Shown piece by piece: positions 24,201 through 32,276 of a DNA stretch of 64,000 bases. The notes beneath the pieces were generated by a model. That model ran no database searches. It was not told where the DNA came from and was given only the letters and a program-made list of their open reading frames with translations. Origin of the DNA: Mycolicibacterium novocastrense. GTDB lineage: Bacteria; Actinomycetota; Actinomycetes; Mycobacteriales; Mycobacteriaceae. The translations under genes were made by a program, and so were the position numbers. Within the stretch, counting starts at the first letter, position 1. Each line of letters starts with the position of its first letter. The DNA lies in contig NZ_BCTA01000105.1 of assembly GCF_001570485.1 (NCBI RefSeq), positions 23,862 through 87,861 on the forward strand, read 5' to 3'.

Positions 24201-27090
24201 CCGCGACGCCGCCCAGGTGTCGGCCACCTCACTGCAGCGCGAAACCGCCGACCCGCGCCGCCGACTCTCAGCCGCCGCGCACATGTACAACCACGCCGTC
24301 GGGTCGGGGGCCGAGCAGCTGCTCACCCCCGCCGAGCATGCCGCGCTCGACCGGCACGCCGAGGAGACTCTGCCCGGACTGACCACGGCCGCTGCGTGGC
24401 CGGTGCTGCGCCAACACCTGTCGCTGATCGCCGCCAACGGCTACAACCCGCTCAAGCGGCTCACCGCTGTGGTGCGCGCCGGCGGCTTCGATGACGCCGC
24501 CGATCCCGCCGCAGTGATCGACTGGCGACTCGATCCATCCGGTTCGCATTCCGGGGGCACCGGGCCGCTGCCGTGGCTTCCGGCCATCCCCTCACGGCTG
24601 CGCGATGACCCCCGCTGGGGCCCGTATCTGAGCCGCCGCGCCGAACTGATCTGCGACCTCGACACCGCCGTGCGCGACGACGTGGCGGCCTGGACAGCGG
24701 CCACCGCACCCCGCTGGGCGCGACCCATCGTCGGCCCCGACGCCACGCTGGCCGCCGATCTGGCCGTCTACCGGGCCGCCACCGACGTCGATGACGCCGA
24801 CACCCGCATCGCCGGAGCCGAGCAGTATCCGGCCCGTCTGCGCGCCGCCCAACACCGCCTCGAGAAGCGGGCCGCCACCGTCGTCGGCGCCCAGATCGGC
24901 CACCGCCGCTACAACGAACTGGTCGACTCCATCAACCCCCACATCCGAAAAGACCCGTTCTGGCCACAGCTGGCCACCCACCTCGCCGAGGCCTCCCGCA
25001 CCGGAGTCAACGTCCAACAACTCGTCCTCACCGCCGCCGGCGAACGCCCACTGCCCGACGACCTTCCCGCCGCGGCCCTGTGGTGGCGGCTGTGCGGAAC
25101 ACTGTCGCCGGCCATCGTCGAGACGGCCCACAACGGGCTGCGCCCAGCCTGGCTGCCCGAACTGCACACCGTGTTCGGCAGCGCCCTGGCCGAGACCATC
25201 GCCGCCGACCCAGCATTCCCCGCACTGGTGTCGGCCATCGCGGCCGCAGACCCTCAGCGGTGGCAACCGCTGGATCTGCTGCAGGTCGCCGCCGAGCACC
25301 TCGCCGACGCTGACGCCGCACTGACACATCACCTTCGACCCGACGAGTACGCCCGCCTGCTCACCTACTCCATCGACCTGTTCACCACCGACACCCCCTA
25401 CGACCACGACATCCCAACACCCGAGCACCCTCCGCTCAGCGACGAGGAATACGAAGAACTCCAACACCTGCACCCCGACCCCGAACGCCCCCACCCGGCC
25501 GCCGATCCCCTTGTGCTGACCGACGCGCTGTCCGACCCAGACGTGCTTGCCGCCGCACTCGGCTTCCATGACGACCTGCCCGCCGACCCCCACCAGGACC
25601 TGTCGCTGGCCCCGCCCGACGATGAGTACGCCGCTCCCGAGGACTACATCGACTTCGATTCTCTGTCCACCACGAGACCCGCTCCGGCCGCCGCACTGGC
25701 CGCCGCACAGGTCGATGTGCGCGCCCTGCGCGAGCGGTACGAAGCGGCCCTGGCCGACTACGAGACCCTCGCCACCCAGGTGAGATCCACCACCGGAGGC
25801 CCCGCCATCGAGGCCGCAGGCACCCGGATCACGGCGATGCGGGCCCGCGCCGACGCCGACCGGCCCTACCTGGCAGAGATTGAATCCGTCCTCGACCGCT
25901 GGCACGACGACGACGAGACCTACACCAGCAGCCTGGCGTTGATCGACGCCGCCCAACGCGACTACGACACACTGCGCACCGACGCCGACAGCGACCCGCT
26001 CGACGTGGCCTCGGCCGCCCAGCACCTCAACTGGCTCAAAGAGACAGTGCTGCCCAAGCACACACCCGCCCAACGTTGGTACCCGGCGCTGCGGGAAGTC
26101 ACCGAACGCCGCGAGGCCGCCGCAGGCGGCGCAGACAACATCATCACCCACGCCGACGTGGATGCGCTGCTGGCGCAATGCCGCGCCGAGGACGACAGAC
26201 TCCTCGGCGCCCGACGTGCCGAACTGCGCCGCCAGCTCGACCAACTACTGACCGCCGAATCCGCCGCTTCGCGCGCCTTCGCCGAGGCCCAGATGCGCAC
26301 CGCCGATCACATCATCGAACAACTACCCCGCATCACCACCGAACTGCGGGTGCTCGCCGCCGCCGGCCACAACACCTTCCAACCCCCCCTGCGCCTCGAC
26401 CGCGAAGCACTGGCCAAGCTGTCGGCCGGCCCCGCGTTAGCGTCCGTGGCGGCCAACCCCTTCGCCGTCACCGCCGTCACCGCGACCGACCGCGCCGAAC
26501 TCATCCCCCAGATGGCCGTCCTAGCCGACGCCGCCGCGGCCAACAACCGCCACATCATCTGGTCGGCTCCCCACGACGTCCTCAACGACCCGCACACCGC
26601 AGCGCTGCACCCCGAGACGGTCGACGCCGCCACACTTCGCTTCGAGCCCGCCACCACAACACCGGGCACCATCGCCGTCGTCGACCACGCCCAACGGTTG
26701 ACGCCCACCGAGATTGCCGACCTCGCCGAGAGTGCAGTGAGCGCAGACGTCCGCCTGGTGCTCATCGACACCGACACCCGCCAATGGTCGGCCGCACCGT
26801 CGGCGCCGCTGCTGCGCCTGCTCAATAAAGACCTGCCCTGGTCGCGCACTCTCAGCGCCGACCACACCATCCGCAACCACCCCGTCCCATCCGAGTCCCC
26901 CGACCTGCAAGCCGCCCTCACCCAGGCCAGCGACCTGGACCCACAGCAACACACCCCCGAGATCACCGCCGCGCTGACCGAATACGAACGCCTCATACAG
27001 ACCCACCGCAGCGCCCACGGAGTACACGACCGACTGCAAAGCATGAGCGGCGACACCGACCGCGCACTCGGCCGCAGCCGTGCCCAGTGA
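21208..27090 (+). CDS. traA: MobF relaxase-helicase (TraA-like)
   Basis: 1960 residues. The N-terminal relaxase has a Tyr pair in SLGDYYSSKGETPGRW (Tyr35-36), the GYDMTYTPVKSVSALYAL motif, and the metal-binding box HRDTRAADPGLHTHV near residues 272-287. The helicase part carries Walker A APAGAGKTTAMSAL near 617 and Walker B LLIIDEAGK near 697, then later RecD-type motifs (GYAATIDSAQGATA and YTALTRG). The last 900 residues are Ala/Asp-rich and helical with no recognised domain. It cuts one strand at oriT, stays bound, and unwinds the plasmid for transfer. ATG 21208 is chosen because the relaxase fold starts there (MGIHKLTAGTGYLYLV). Confidence 0.93.
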   Translation: MGIHKLTAGTGYLYLVRQVAAHDRTHTGPDSLGDYYSSKGETPGRWAGRGLAGLAAAMEHRAHTDQGAQLWNVEAGSEVTEDQMKNLFGLGVHPNATPLARHLMAQGATRNGALAAVKLGRPFHVNAGETALQQRLAVAFRDHNISQGKHWNAPIDEELRAAMRTRIATEMFEEDHARPPADERELTGYIARGTRQLTTSVAGYDMTYTPVKSVSALYALAPLHIAEIIEKCHTRAVEDAQNFLQDHAAYTRIGAQGVAQIDTDGFIAAHFLHRDTRAADPGLHTHVAVSNKVRAQGTDGIWRWYALDGRPLYASTVAASELYNTRIEAYLGAELGMRFASRAHTPDGKREVREVVGVNPELLELWSSRRAAIDAEYAVLAKKFQTEHGREPTTPESIALFQQATLSTRAAKHEPRSLAEQRQEWRAQAIGLLGDEQALNAMLGRCLSGRARTAATITSDWLTTQAQRVIAVVSQSRSTWQRTHILAEALRLTRSTEHANTDGLAEQIADIALSEPLSIRHASSPDTDLGEPAVLRRKDGTSVYRLAGSQTYTSAEILAAETRILAAATLTDGRQVDPIEVEMALLSEAAHRRELNAGQAELVRQMASRGQRVMLALAPAGAGKTTAMSALARAWESTGGTVIGLSPSASAAQILRDEIDIDVADTVDKFNWLHNNPHADAGDPAREWFDRIDHTTLLIIDEAGKAGTLALDAVISAALARGASVRLIGDDKQLASISAGGVLRDLAHSSEAITLSQVMRFASPAEAQAGLAMREGDPSGIAFYIDHQRVHVGTDAMALDMAFDAWREDNEQGHHSLLLAPTHDLVTELNERARLHRLTTLGDQAPTREAGLAGGSRASVGDIVFTKKNARMLTVGSNDFVRNGYRWEVSAVEPDGSLTVTHLESGAHRHLPGDYVRAHVTLGYAATIDSAQGATARHRCHTVGSDRLSRQQIYTALTRGVRENHIYFSTAENDPHRILTPKATHPDTAVDVLTRALGRDAAQVSATSLQRETADPRRRLSAAAHMYNHAVGSGAEQLLTPAEHAALDRHAEETLPGLTTAAAWPVLRQHLSLIAANGYNPLKRLTAVVRAGGFDDAADPAAVIDWRLDPSGSHSGGTGPLPWLPAIPSRLRDDPRWGPYLSRRAELICDLDTAVRDDVAAWTAATAPRWARPIVGPDATLAADLAVYRAATDVDDADTRIAGAEQYPARLRAAQHRLEKRAATVVGAQIGHRRYNELVDSINPHIRKDPFWPQLATHLAEASRTGVNVQQLVLTAAGERPLPDDLPAAALWWRLCGTLSPAIVETAHNGLRPAWLPELHTVFGSALAETIAADPAFPALVSAIAAADPQRWQPLDLLQVAAEHLADADAALTHHLRPDEYARLLTYSIDLFTTDTPYDHDIPTPEHPPLSDEEYEELQHLHPDPERPHPAADPLVLTDALSDPDVLAAALGFHDDLPADPHQDLSLAPPDDEYAAPEDYIDFDSLSTTRPAPAAALAAAQVDVRALRERYEAALADYETLATQVRSTTGGPAIEAAGTRITAMRARADADRPYLAEIESVLDRWHDDDETYTSSLALIDAAQRDYDTLRTDADSDPLDVASAAQHLNWLKETVLPKHTPAQRWYPALREVTERREAAAGGADNIITHADVDALLAQCRAEDDRLLGARRAELRRQLDQLLTAESAASRAFAEAQMRTADHIIEQLPRITTELRVLAAAGHNTFQPPLRLDREALAKLSAGPALASVAANPFAVTAVTATDRAELIPQMAVLADAAAANNRHIIWSAPHDVLNDPHTAALHPETVDAATLRFEPATTTPGTIAVVDHAQRLTPTEIADLAESAVSADVRLVLIDTDTRQWSAAPSAPLLRLLNKDLPWSRTLSADHTIRNHPVPSESPDLQAALTQASDLDPQQHTPEITAALTEYERLIQTHRSAHGVHDRLQSMSGDTDRALGRSRAQ

Positions 27091-27204
27091 CACGTACGGC
27101 CTTTTTCCTTGCGGGGGCTGAGCTGCGTAAACATGGCGAAAGCGGGCAGCGGCGTCGGGCGCGCCTGCCGGGTGGTGTGGGTAGGGCTGGCTTAGTATCC
27201 GGCT

Positions 27205-28089
27205 ATGGCGACGCGGGTTCGGTTGGGTCGGATGCTTGCTCAGAGTGTCGTCCAAGGGGACGCCGCCGACCTTTTACCCGGGCTGCCGCCCGGCAGCGTA
27301 GACCTGTTCTTTACGTCGCCGCCGTACGCCGACGCCCGCGCCTATAGTCGGATCCACCCGGACCACTACGTGGAGTGGTTTCTGCCCTACGCCGAGAAAA
27401 TGCTCACCGCGACAGCGGAAACGGGCAGCCTGATCGTCAACATCAAGAACCGCGTGGCTAATCGCGGGCCGTTGCGCGGCCAGCGGCACCCGTATGTCTA
27501 TCAGCTCGTGCTGTCGCTGCAACAGATGGGCTGGCGCTGGATAGAGACCTACATCTGGGCCAAACCCAACGCCGTACCGGGCCGCTTCGGACCGCGCACC
27601 AAGGACTCGTTCGAGTACGTCTATCACTTCGCACGCGGGCCGCGCCCGTACTTCGATCTGGACGCCGTGCGCGTGCCGTACAAGGCCGACGCAGCCGAGA
27701 TTGCCCGCCGCGACAGAGACCTGAACGGGCGGCGCAACACCGCAGCCGGATTTGGCAGAGACCGCACGAAAACCTATCTGCGCGGCGGTGCCGATCCGGG
27801 CAACGTCGTCTCGGTTCCGCAGACGTACAACCAGCACAAGGGCGTAGCGCACACCGCCGCCATGCCAGAGGGACTGGCAGAGTTTTTCATCCGCTGCGCA
27901 AGTCCGAAGGGCGGCCTAGTCGTTGACCCCTTCGCCGGTAGCGGGACGACCGTGGTCGTCGCACGCCGCTACGACCGGCAGGCGCTCGGTTTTGAACTGC
28001 ACAAAGAGTTCGCCGTAGAGGCGCGTCGTCGCATTGCCGCCGACGTTGCCGACGACCCGCCCGCTGTGCTGCACGCAGTGGGCCAGTGA
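27205..28089 (+). CDS. DNA methyltransferase, beta class (N4-C or N6-A)
   Basis: 294 residues. The catalytic motif TSPPY is at residues 37-41, and the AdoMet site DPFAGSGTTVVVARR lies near residue 241, the order of the beta class. Conserved middle elements include HYVEWFLPYAEKML, WAKPNAVPGRFG and DSFEYVYHFA. TSPPY is most common in N4-cytosine enzymes. The gene overlaps the next gene by 4 bases (GTGA), so it is the modification half of a restriction system. Codon use is less GC-extreme than in the relaxase. Confidence 0.9.
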   Translation: MATRVRLGRMLAQSVVQGDAADLLPGLPPGSVDLFFTSPPYADARAYSRIHPDHYVEWFLPYAEKMLTATAETGSLIVNIKNRVANRGPLRGQRHPYVYQLVLSLQQMGWRWIETYIWAKPNAVPGRFGPRTKDSFEYVYHFARGPRPYFDLDAVRVPYKADAAEIARRDRDLNGRRNTAAGFGRDRTKTYLRGGADPGNVVSVPQTYNQHKGVAHTAAMPEGLAEFFIRCASPKGGLVVDPFAGSGTTVVVARRYDRQALGFELHKEFAVEARRRIAADVADDPPAVLHAVGQ

Positions 28090-29198
28090 CCGCGATAGAC
28101 GACACGGTTGCGGCGGTCGCTGCTGCCGACACGTGGGACAAGCGCGTCAACGAAATTCGGCGCATTCCCGAGCGGCACGGCACCCAAGAGCATCAGCGCA
28201 TCTACGCCGATATTGCGCGCGCGCTATACGTGCCGCACCTAACGCCGGACTTCGCTTACGTCCATGACGCGCCCTTCTACGACGATTCGTACTTCGATGA
28301 GGTCTATGTCGCGACGGTGGCCGCCACGGACGGATTCACCAAGGTGAGCGCGGACGAGCTCCGCGGCGTGCTGCTGGCCGACGCGCGCACGCTGCTCGTG
28401 TTACGCACGATTACCGGGCTCGTGCGCAACGAGTTCGCCGAAGCAGCGGCCATCATCGCGGCGCGACTCGACATGCCTACTGCCGCGATTGCGGGCGGCA
28501 AGGTGGACTCTGCCGAGCGCAGCGGCACCCCGTTGACAGCAGAACAGGCGACGGTCGTTGCCGCGACTATTGACGCGCTGGTGCGCCGCGAACTGTTCGC
28601 CGAACCGCCGCCCGGACTGCACAGCAAGCAAGACAAGTTCGACACTCGCGACGGCTGGGCGAGCGTTCACGGCCTGGCGACTGACGGCGTGCCGTATCAA
28701 CGTCTGCTGCATCAGCGTCACTACGGCGGCATGTTCCGGCAAGTGCTGGACGCAACATCAACGCTGCGCGGTGATCTGCTGGAGGACGCCAACGAGGCAC
28801 TGTTGCGGGACGTCGGGGTGCCCTACATCCGCACCGGCAGTCACAACCAAGGCGACATTGAGGCGCGATTCCAGCTCACCGTCAGACCCGCGCCTGACTT
28901 CGTAGTGTTCGACAAGTCCAACTCACTCAAGGCCGTGATCGAGTGCAAAGGGGCCAACGACGGCGGCACGGCCCGCGACAAGGCCGCGCGGTTCCAGCGG
29001 TTGCGCGCCGAGGGTACGCGGTTGGGCGGCGTGCCGGTGTTCGCGCTGCTGAGCGGGATCGGCTGGAATCGCGTTAACGACACCCTGGGGCCGGTGCTGC
29101 GCGACACGGATGGGCGCGTGTTCACGCTGGAGACACTGCCCGAGATGTTGGACGTTTCGCCGTTTCCGACGCTGCGCGGTTTGGTCACACCCGAATAG
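28086..29198 (+). CDS. Type II restriction endonuclease (unclassified)
   Basis: 370 residues with a PD-(D/E)xK core near the C-terminal side: PAPDFVVF (Asp271), 14 residues later IECKG (Glu286, Lys288), then a helix DKAARFQRLRAEGTRL and strand GVPVFALLSG. The N-terminal 250 residues are helical, with IPERHGTQEHQRIYADIARA. The gene is translationally coupled to the methyltransferase. I do not recognise the family, so the recognition sequence is unknown. It is probably an addiction-like stabiliser of the plasmid as well as a barrier to foreign DNA. Confidence 0.8.
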   Translation: MTAIDDTVAAVAAADTWDKRVNEIRRIPERHGTQEHQRIYADIARALYVPHLTPDFAYVHDAPFYDDSYFDEVYVATVAATDGFTKVSADELRGVLLADARTLLVLRTITGLVRNEFAEAAAIIAARLDMPTAAIAGGKVDSAERSGTPLTAEQATVVAATIDALVRRELFAEPPPGLHSKQDKFDTRDGWASVHGLATDGVPYQRLLHQRHYGGMFRQVLDATSTLRGDLLEDANEALLRDVGVPYIRTGSHNQGDIEARFQLTVRPAPDFVVFDKSNSLKAVIECKGANDGGTARDKAARFQRLRAEGTRLGGVPVFALLSGIGWNRVNDTLGPVLRDTDGRVFTLETLPEMLDVSPFPTLRGLVTPE

Positions 29199-29318
29199 CT
29201 CCCCGTGTATCGGCGCAACTGGCTAGGGGTGTCTTACCGCATGGACGCGCTGACCCCACACTTAAAGGCACCGTCTGACCCTCGAACATCAGTGTTCGGT
29301 GTGTGTCCCACCCCGAAC

Positions 29319-30044
29319 TCACGACGCGTGCACCACCGGAACGGTCGCGCCGACGAGGTTTCCTTTGCTGATCGCTTCCGCCAATAGTGCCGGCGCGCCC
29401 TGCGACGCGTCGTCCTGGAGGCCGACGTCGCCCGCGAAGATCCACACCGCACCGACATCGAAGGCCGCCTGTGTCCAGTCGGGCAAGTTGTCGGGCAGAT
29501 GGTCGAGCAGCACCAACTGTTGGCCAGGATGGGCCTTGTCGTTGAGCAGTACCCGGCCCCGGCCGGCGGTGTCGAGTTCGATCGCGCACGTATTCACGAC
29601 AGGGCAGGGCTGGCCCGTTTCCAACAGGAGGTCGAAGCCCTGCTCAAGAAGCAGCTGTGTCCAGAGGTCTTCGACGTCACCGGTACGGTGCAAAGCAGTC
29701 ACACCGCTAGAGCGGTCGATCACCAGCCCCGCGCTATAGCCGGAGGGAGTCGGCCACAACAGCTGCAGGCTGGTGACGTCCTCGCCGCGCTCCCAGTCGG
29801 TGCGCGCGGAAATCGGCAGGGTCGTCGAAATGACCTGCGACTGCATGCAACGGCCGTGGGCAAACTTGATCACCGGCGGTCCGTCGCCGGTCACCACGAC
29901 GACGTTGGTGCGCTCCCGCGTCGCCTTTCCCGGTTGACCACAGCTGAAACAGTTGTAGTCCTTCGACGTACGGCTCACCGTCATGATCGCGTCGCGGCCG
30001 AGGAAGTCCGCGACGTCGCGCGACCACTTGACGAACGTGCTCAC
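29319..30044 (-). CDS. Unknown protein with N-terminal zinc site
   Basis: 241 residues. A Cys pair (YNCFSCGQPGKATRERTNVV) and FAHGRCMQSQVI near the N-terminus suggest one zinc ion. The rest is a mixed alpha/beta domain with PDNLPDWTQAAFDVGAVWIF and a hydrophobic end. GTG start. It is convergent with the restriction gene and separated by 300 bases from the last T4SS-operon gene, so it may have its own promoter. Confidence 0.6.
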   Translation of the reverse strand: MSTFVKWSRDVADFLGRDAIMTVSRTSKDYNCFSCGQPGKATRERTNVVVVTGDGPPVIKFAHGRCMQSQVISTTLPISARTDWERGEDVTSLQLLWPTPSGYSAGLVIDRSSGVTALHRTGDVEDLWTQLLLEQGFDLLLETGQPCPVVNTCAIELDTAGRGRVLLNDKAHPGQQLVLLDHLPDNLPDWTQAAFDVGAVWIFAGDVGLQDDASQGAPALLAEAISKGNLVGATVPVVHAS

Positions 30045-30352
30045 GGCAGCGCGCCGCGCGGCCCCCGTCGACCCGCCCCCGTCTCTTCTCGCTCACGCTG
30101 TTGTTCTCCCACCACGACAACCACTGAAGCAGACCGGCCCGACAAAATCCTGCCCAACTTCGCCTCCCCTTCGAGCTCGCCGCCGCAGGCGATGCAACAT
30201 TTCATAGTGGCACCTACGCCGTGAGTTGCTGCTGCACGTCACGCACCATGCACACACACACGCAACACACAATGTGTCCTACAAGTCGAAGGCAACTCGA
30301 CGCGCCCACCCCCAGGCTTAAACCCGGGGTCTCGATTCCGATTCGGAGTACC
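30045..30352. other. Gap between T4SS operon end and zinc-site gene
   Basis: About 310 bases without a supported gene. It contains a CA-rich run (30242-30272) and an imperfect hairpin near 30308-30330 that may end the T4SS operon. The promoter of the minus-strand gene below is expected here but no clear -35/-10 pair was found. Confidence 0.4.
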
Positions 30353-30694
30353 TTACCGAGGTCGGATGTACTCCCACTCCACCCGACGTGGCCCCAGGCT
30401 GATGGCTCGCACCACGCCCTCGCCGGCGAGGCTTCTCAGATGGCGGTAGATGCCTGCTCCGGAGTCCTGGGAGGAGCGCGGGCGACGCACAACGTGCCAG
30501 TTGCCGTGGCACTCAACCACTTCCAACGTTCTTGTGCGGCGTGGGGCCAGGCAGACCAGTTCGCAGCCGAGGTCCAATCGCTCGGTGTGCCACGGCAGCA
30601 TTCTGGCCAGCGTCGCGCTGCTGATCGGTTGGCCAGCCTCCCGCAGCAGTTCGAGCAGCTGAGCCCGCAGTTGGTAGGTCTCGGCCCGCGTCAC
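30353..30694 (-). CDS. Winged-helix-like protein
   Basis: 113 residues from a GTG that overlaps the upstream stop (GTGA). The sequence starts with a helix (YQLRAQLLELLREAGQPIS), followed by SATLARMLPW and ends with IYRHLRSLAGEGVVRAISL, a winged helix plan in two parts separated by a strand region. Last gene of the T4SS operon. A DNA-binding role in operon control is plausible. Confidence 0.6.
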   Translation of the reverse strand: MTRAETYQLRAQLLELLREAGQPISSATLARMLPWHTERLDLGCELVCLAPRRTRTLEVVECHGNWHVVRRPRSSQDSGAGIYRHLRSLAGEGVVRAISLGPRRVEWEYIRPR

Positions 30695-31503
30695 GACGTC
30701 TCCTTGCCAACCGTGGCGGCCGCGACGTCGAACAGCGGCTGCTGGATCGGTGGCGGCCGGTTCGACCACAGCAGCACCGGATGCCCGGACTGGACGGTCA
30801 GCGCGGCCTGTGCCCAGCCGGGCGGTGCCGTCATCTCGACTTCGGTGTGGTCCACTCGGACCACCGCTGCCGCTTTGGTTTTGGACAGCGCCGACAGCAG
30901 AACGTCGGGTCCGGGGCGAAAGGCCGCACCGGGGTCGGCGCCTTGGGCGTCGTACAGGTTCGCCCGCAGATCGGCGTAGAAGCACACACCGCGGTGGCCG
31001 CCGAGTGCTTCAACGACCTTGACCGCAGGCAGGCATTCCAACGTGACTTCCCTCATGCGCTGCGCCAGCGCCTCGATGTCAGTGTGCTGTCGACCGCGTC
31101 GTATCCCTCGCCATTGTGGGCGCAATCGTGCAGACCCGTCGGCGCTTTGGCTCAGCCGCACCCACACCCGGCGGGCTTTCTCAAGGTCGTCGATGCCAAG
31201 GTGGGAACCGCTACCGCGGGCGGTGTCGAACTCGATGCGGCTGACCGGGGTCAATGCGCACGCGCGCCGCAGATCGTCGGGGCGGTCGCGCAACACCCTC
31301 CAAAACGTCACGATGTCCAGGCTGGTGTCGTTGATGGTTTCGGCAGGGCTGGGGGGTTTGTGCAGCAGCACCTCCAATCCCCCCGACTGCAGCTGCACGT
31401 AGTGGGTGTGGGTGGGCAGCATCCCGGCGATCCGGGCGCCGGCCTCCTGAGCGCCCGCGCTCCGTTCGGCCAGCGGGGAGACCACTGCGGTGTCTGCTCT
31501 CAT
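30691..31503 (-). CDS. D12-class adenine methylase homologue, motifs altered
   Basis: 270 residues. The stretch LHKPPSPAETINDTSLDIVT, then FWRVLRDRPDDLRRA and LTPVSRIEF, follows the D12 (Dam-like) family closely. The AdoMet motif normally reading PFAGSG is QLQSGG here, and the catalytic DPPY is replaced by FYADLRANLYD. The late segment resembling VALSGYxSxLY reads AVVRVDHTEVEM. It therefore seems unable to methylate and may only bind DNA. It overlaps both neighbours by 4 bases. Position in the T4SS operon is unusual for a methylase. Confidence 0.65.
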   Translation of the reverse strand: MRADTAVVSPLAERSAGAQEAGARIAGMLPTHTHYVQLQSGGLEVLLHKPPSPAETINDTSLDIVTFWRVLRDRPDDLRRACALTPVSRIEFDTARGSGSHLGIDDLEKARRVWVRLSQSADGSARLRPQWRGIRRGRQHTDIEALAQRMREVTLECLPAVKVVEALGGHRGVCFYADLRANLYDAQGADPGAAFRPGPDVLLSALSKTKAAAVVRVDHTEVEMTAPPGWAQAALTVQSGHPVLLWSNRPPPIQQPLFDVAAATVGKETS

Positions 31504-32276
31504 TGGGCGACGGCACTGTCGACGGCGGCCTCAGCACAGTCCAGTGCTACTCCGGGTCGGGGCTGACGTCGTTCGTCGGTGTTCTGCCGCATCGGAATCA
31601 GCAGTGCAAGACCACGCCGAATGCTGCCGTCCTTACGCTTGCCGGTGGGGGTGCTCAGCCGTCGCAGCCACCCTCCCGGGCTGGGCTTCTCGTCGTCGAT
31701 GAGCGCCGCGAGCGCGACCACCAGTGCCATGAGTTCGTAGCGGTCGGTCTGCTGCAGGCTGTGCCACAGCTCGTCAGGGCTCCGATCATGAACATCCCCC
31801 ACGACCCCCAAGGCTTTGCGGTACAGCCGGTGGCACTGGTTGATCCGCGCATCGCTGAGCGAGTACACCAGCGGCACCGTCCCCTGCCCCAGCAGGTGGC
31901 GTAGTTGGTCGGCAACAGTAGACCGATCCAGCAGCAGCCCCGCACGCACCACCGCCTCGTCGGGCCAGTAGTCGAAGCGGCGCCGATGCGGATCGCTTTG
32001 GCGCCAGCCGTCGGATTCGAACTCCTCACGGTGTCGGCGCAGCACAGTCAGTACCGCCCGAGGGTGCACACCGTAGAAGCTGGCGACATCAGCCAAGTGG
32101 TGTGGCCGGGGACGGTGTTGCGGGGCAACGTCATCGAGTACGTCTACGATCCGGCTCAACATGTCCCGTTTGTTTCGGTCGCGTTCCTTCTGGTGGTACT
32201 TGGCCTGCAGTAAGCGGTCGGCCTCGGTGCGCAGCGGCCCGCCACGGTCGCAGCCGTAGTCGTGGTCGTCGTCCAT
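31500..32276 (-). CDS. Unknown HTH-containing T4SS-operon protein
   Basis: 258 residues from ATG 32276. The N-terminal half is charged. A helix-turn-helix-like part reads HLADVASFYGVHPRAVLTVL, followed by RRHREEFESDGW. A helical core (LLDRSTVADQLRHLLGQGTV, LYRKALGVVGDV) and a basic Arg/Lys-rich tail follow. ATGA overlap with the downstream gene. No family name is available. Confidence 0.6.
   Translation of the reverse strand: MDDDHDYGCDRGGPLRTEADRLLQAKYHQKERDRNKRDMLSRIVDVLDDVAPQHRPRPHHLADVASFYGVHPRAVLTVLRRHREEFESDGWRQSDPHRRRFDYWPDEAVVRAGLLLDRSTVADQLRHLLGQGTVPLVYSLSDARINQCHRLYRKALGVVGDVHDRSPDELWHSLQQTDRYELMALVVALAALIDDEKPSPGGWLRRLSTPTGKRKDGSIRRGLALLIPMRQNTDERRQPRPGVALDCAEAAVDSAVAQ

Noticed and set aside
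24592..26244. A 550-codon minus-strand frame inside the relaxase
   Set aside because: Gly/Val-rich antisense shadow; the relaxase frame is continuous and has conserved motifs.
28086..29198. XamI-type restriction enzyme
   Set aside because: The N-terminal sequence does not match what I recall of that family, so no name was given.
29283..29298. CGAACATCAGTGTTCG as a LexA (SOS) box
   Set aside because: With the flanking bases the two half sites are separated by 6 bases instead of 4, so it does not fit the mycobacterial consensus.
30242..30272. CA-rich run as a CRISPR or iteron array
   Set aside because: Repeats are too short and irregular, with no spacers or regular unit.
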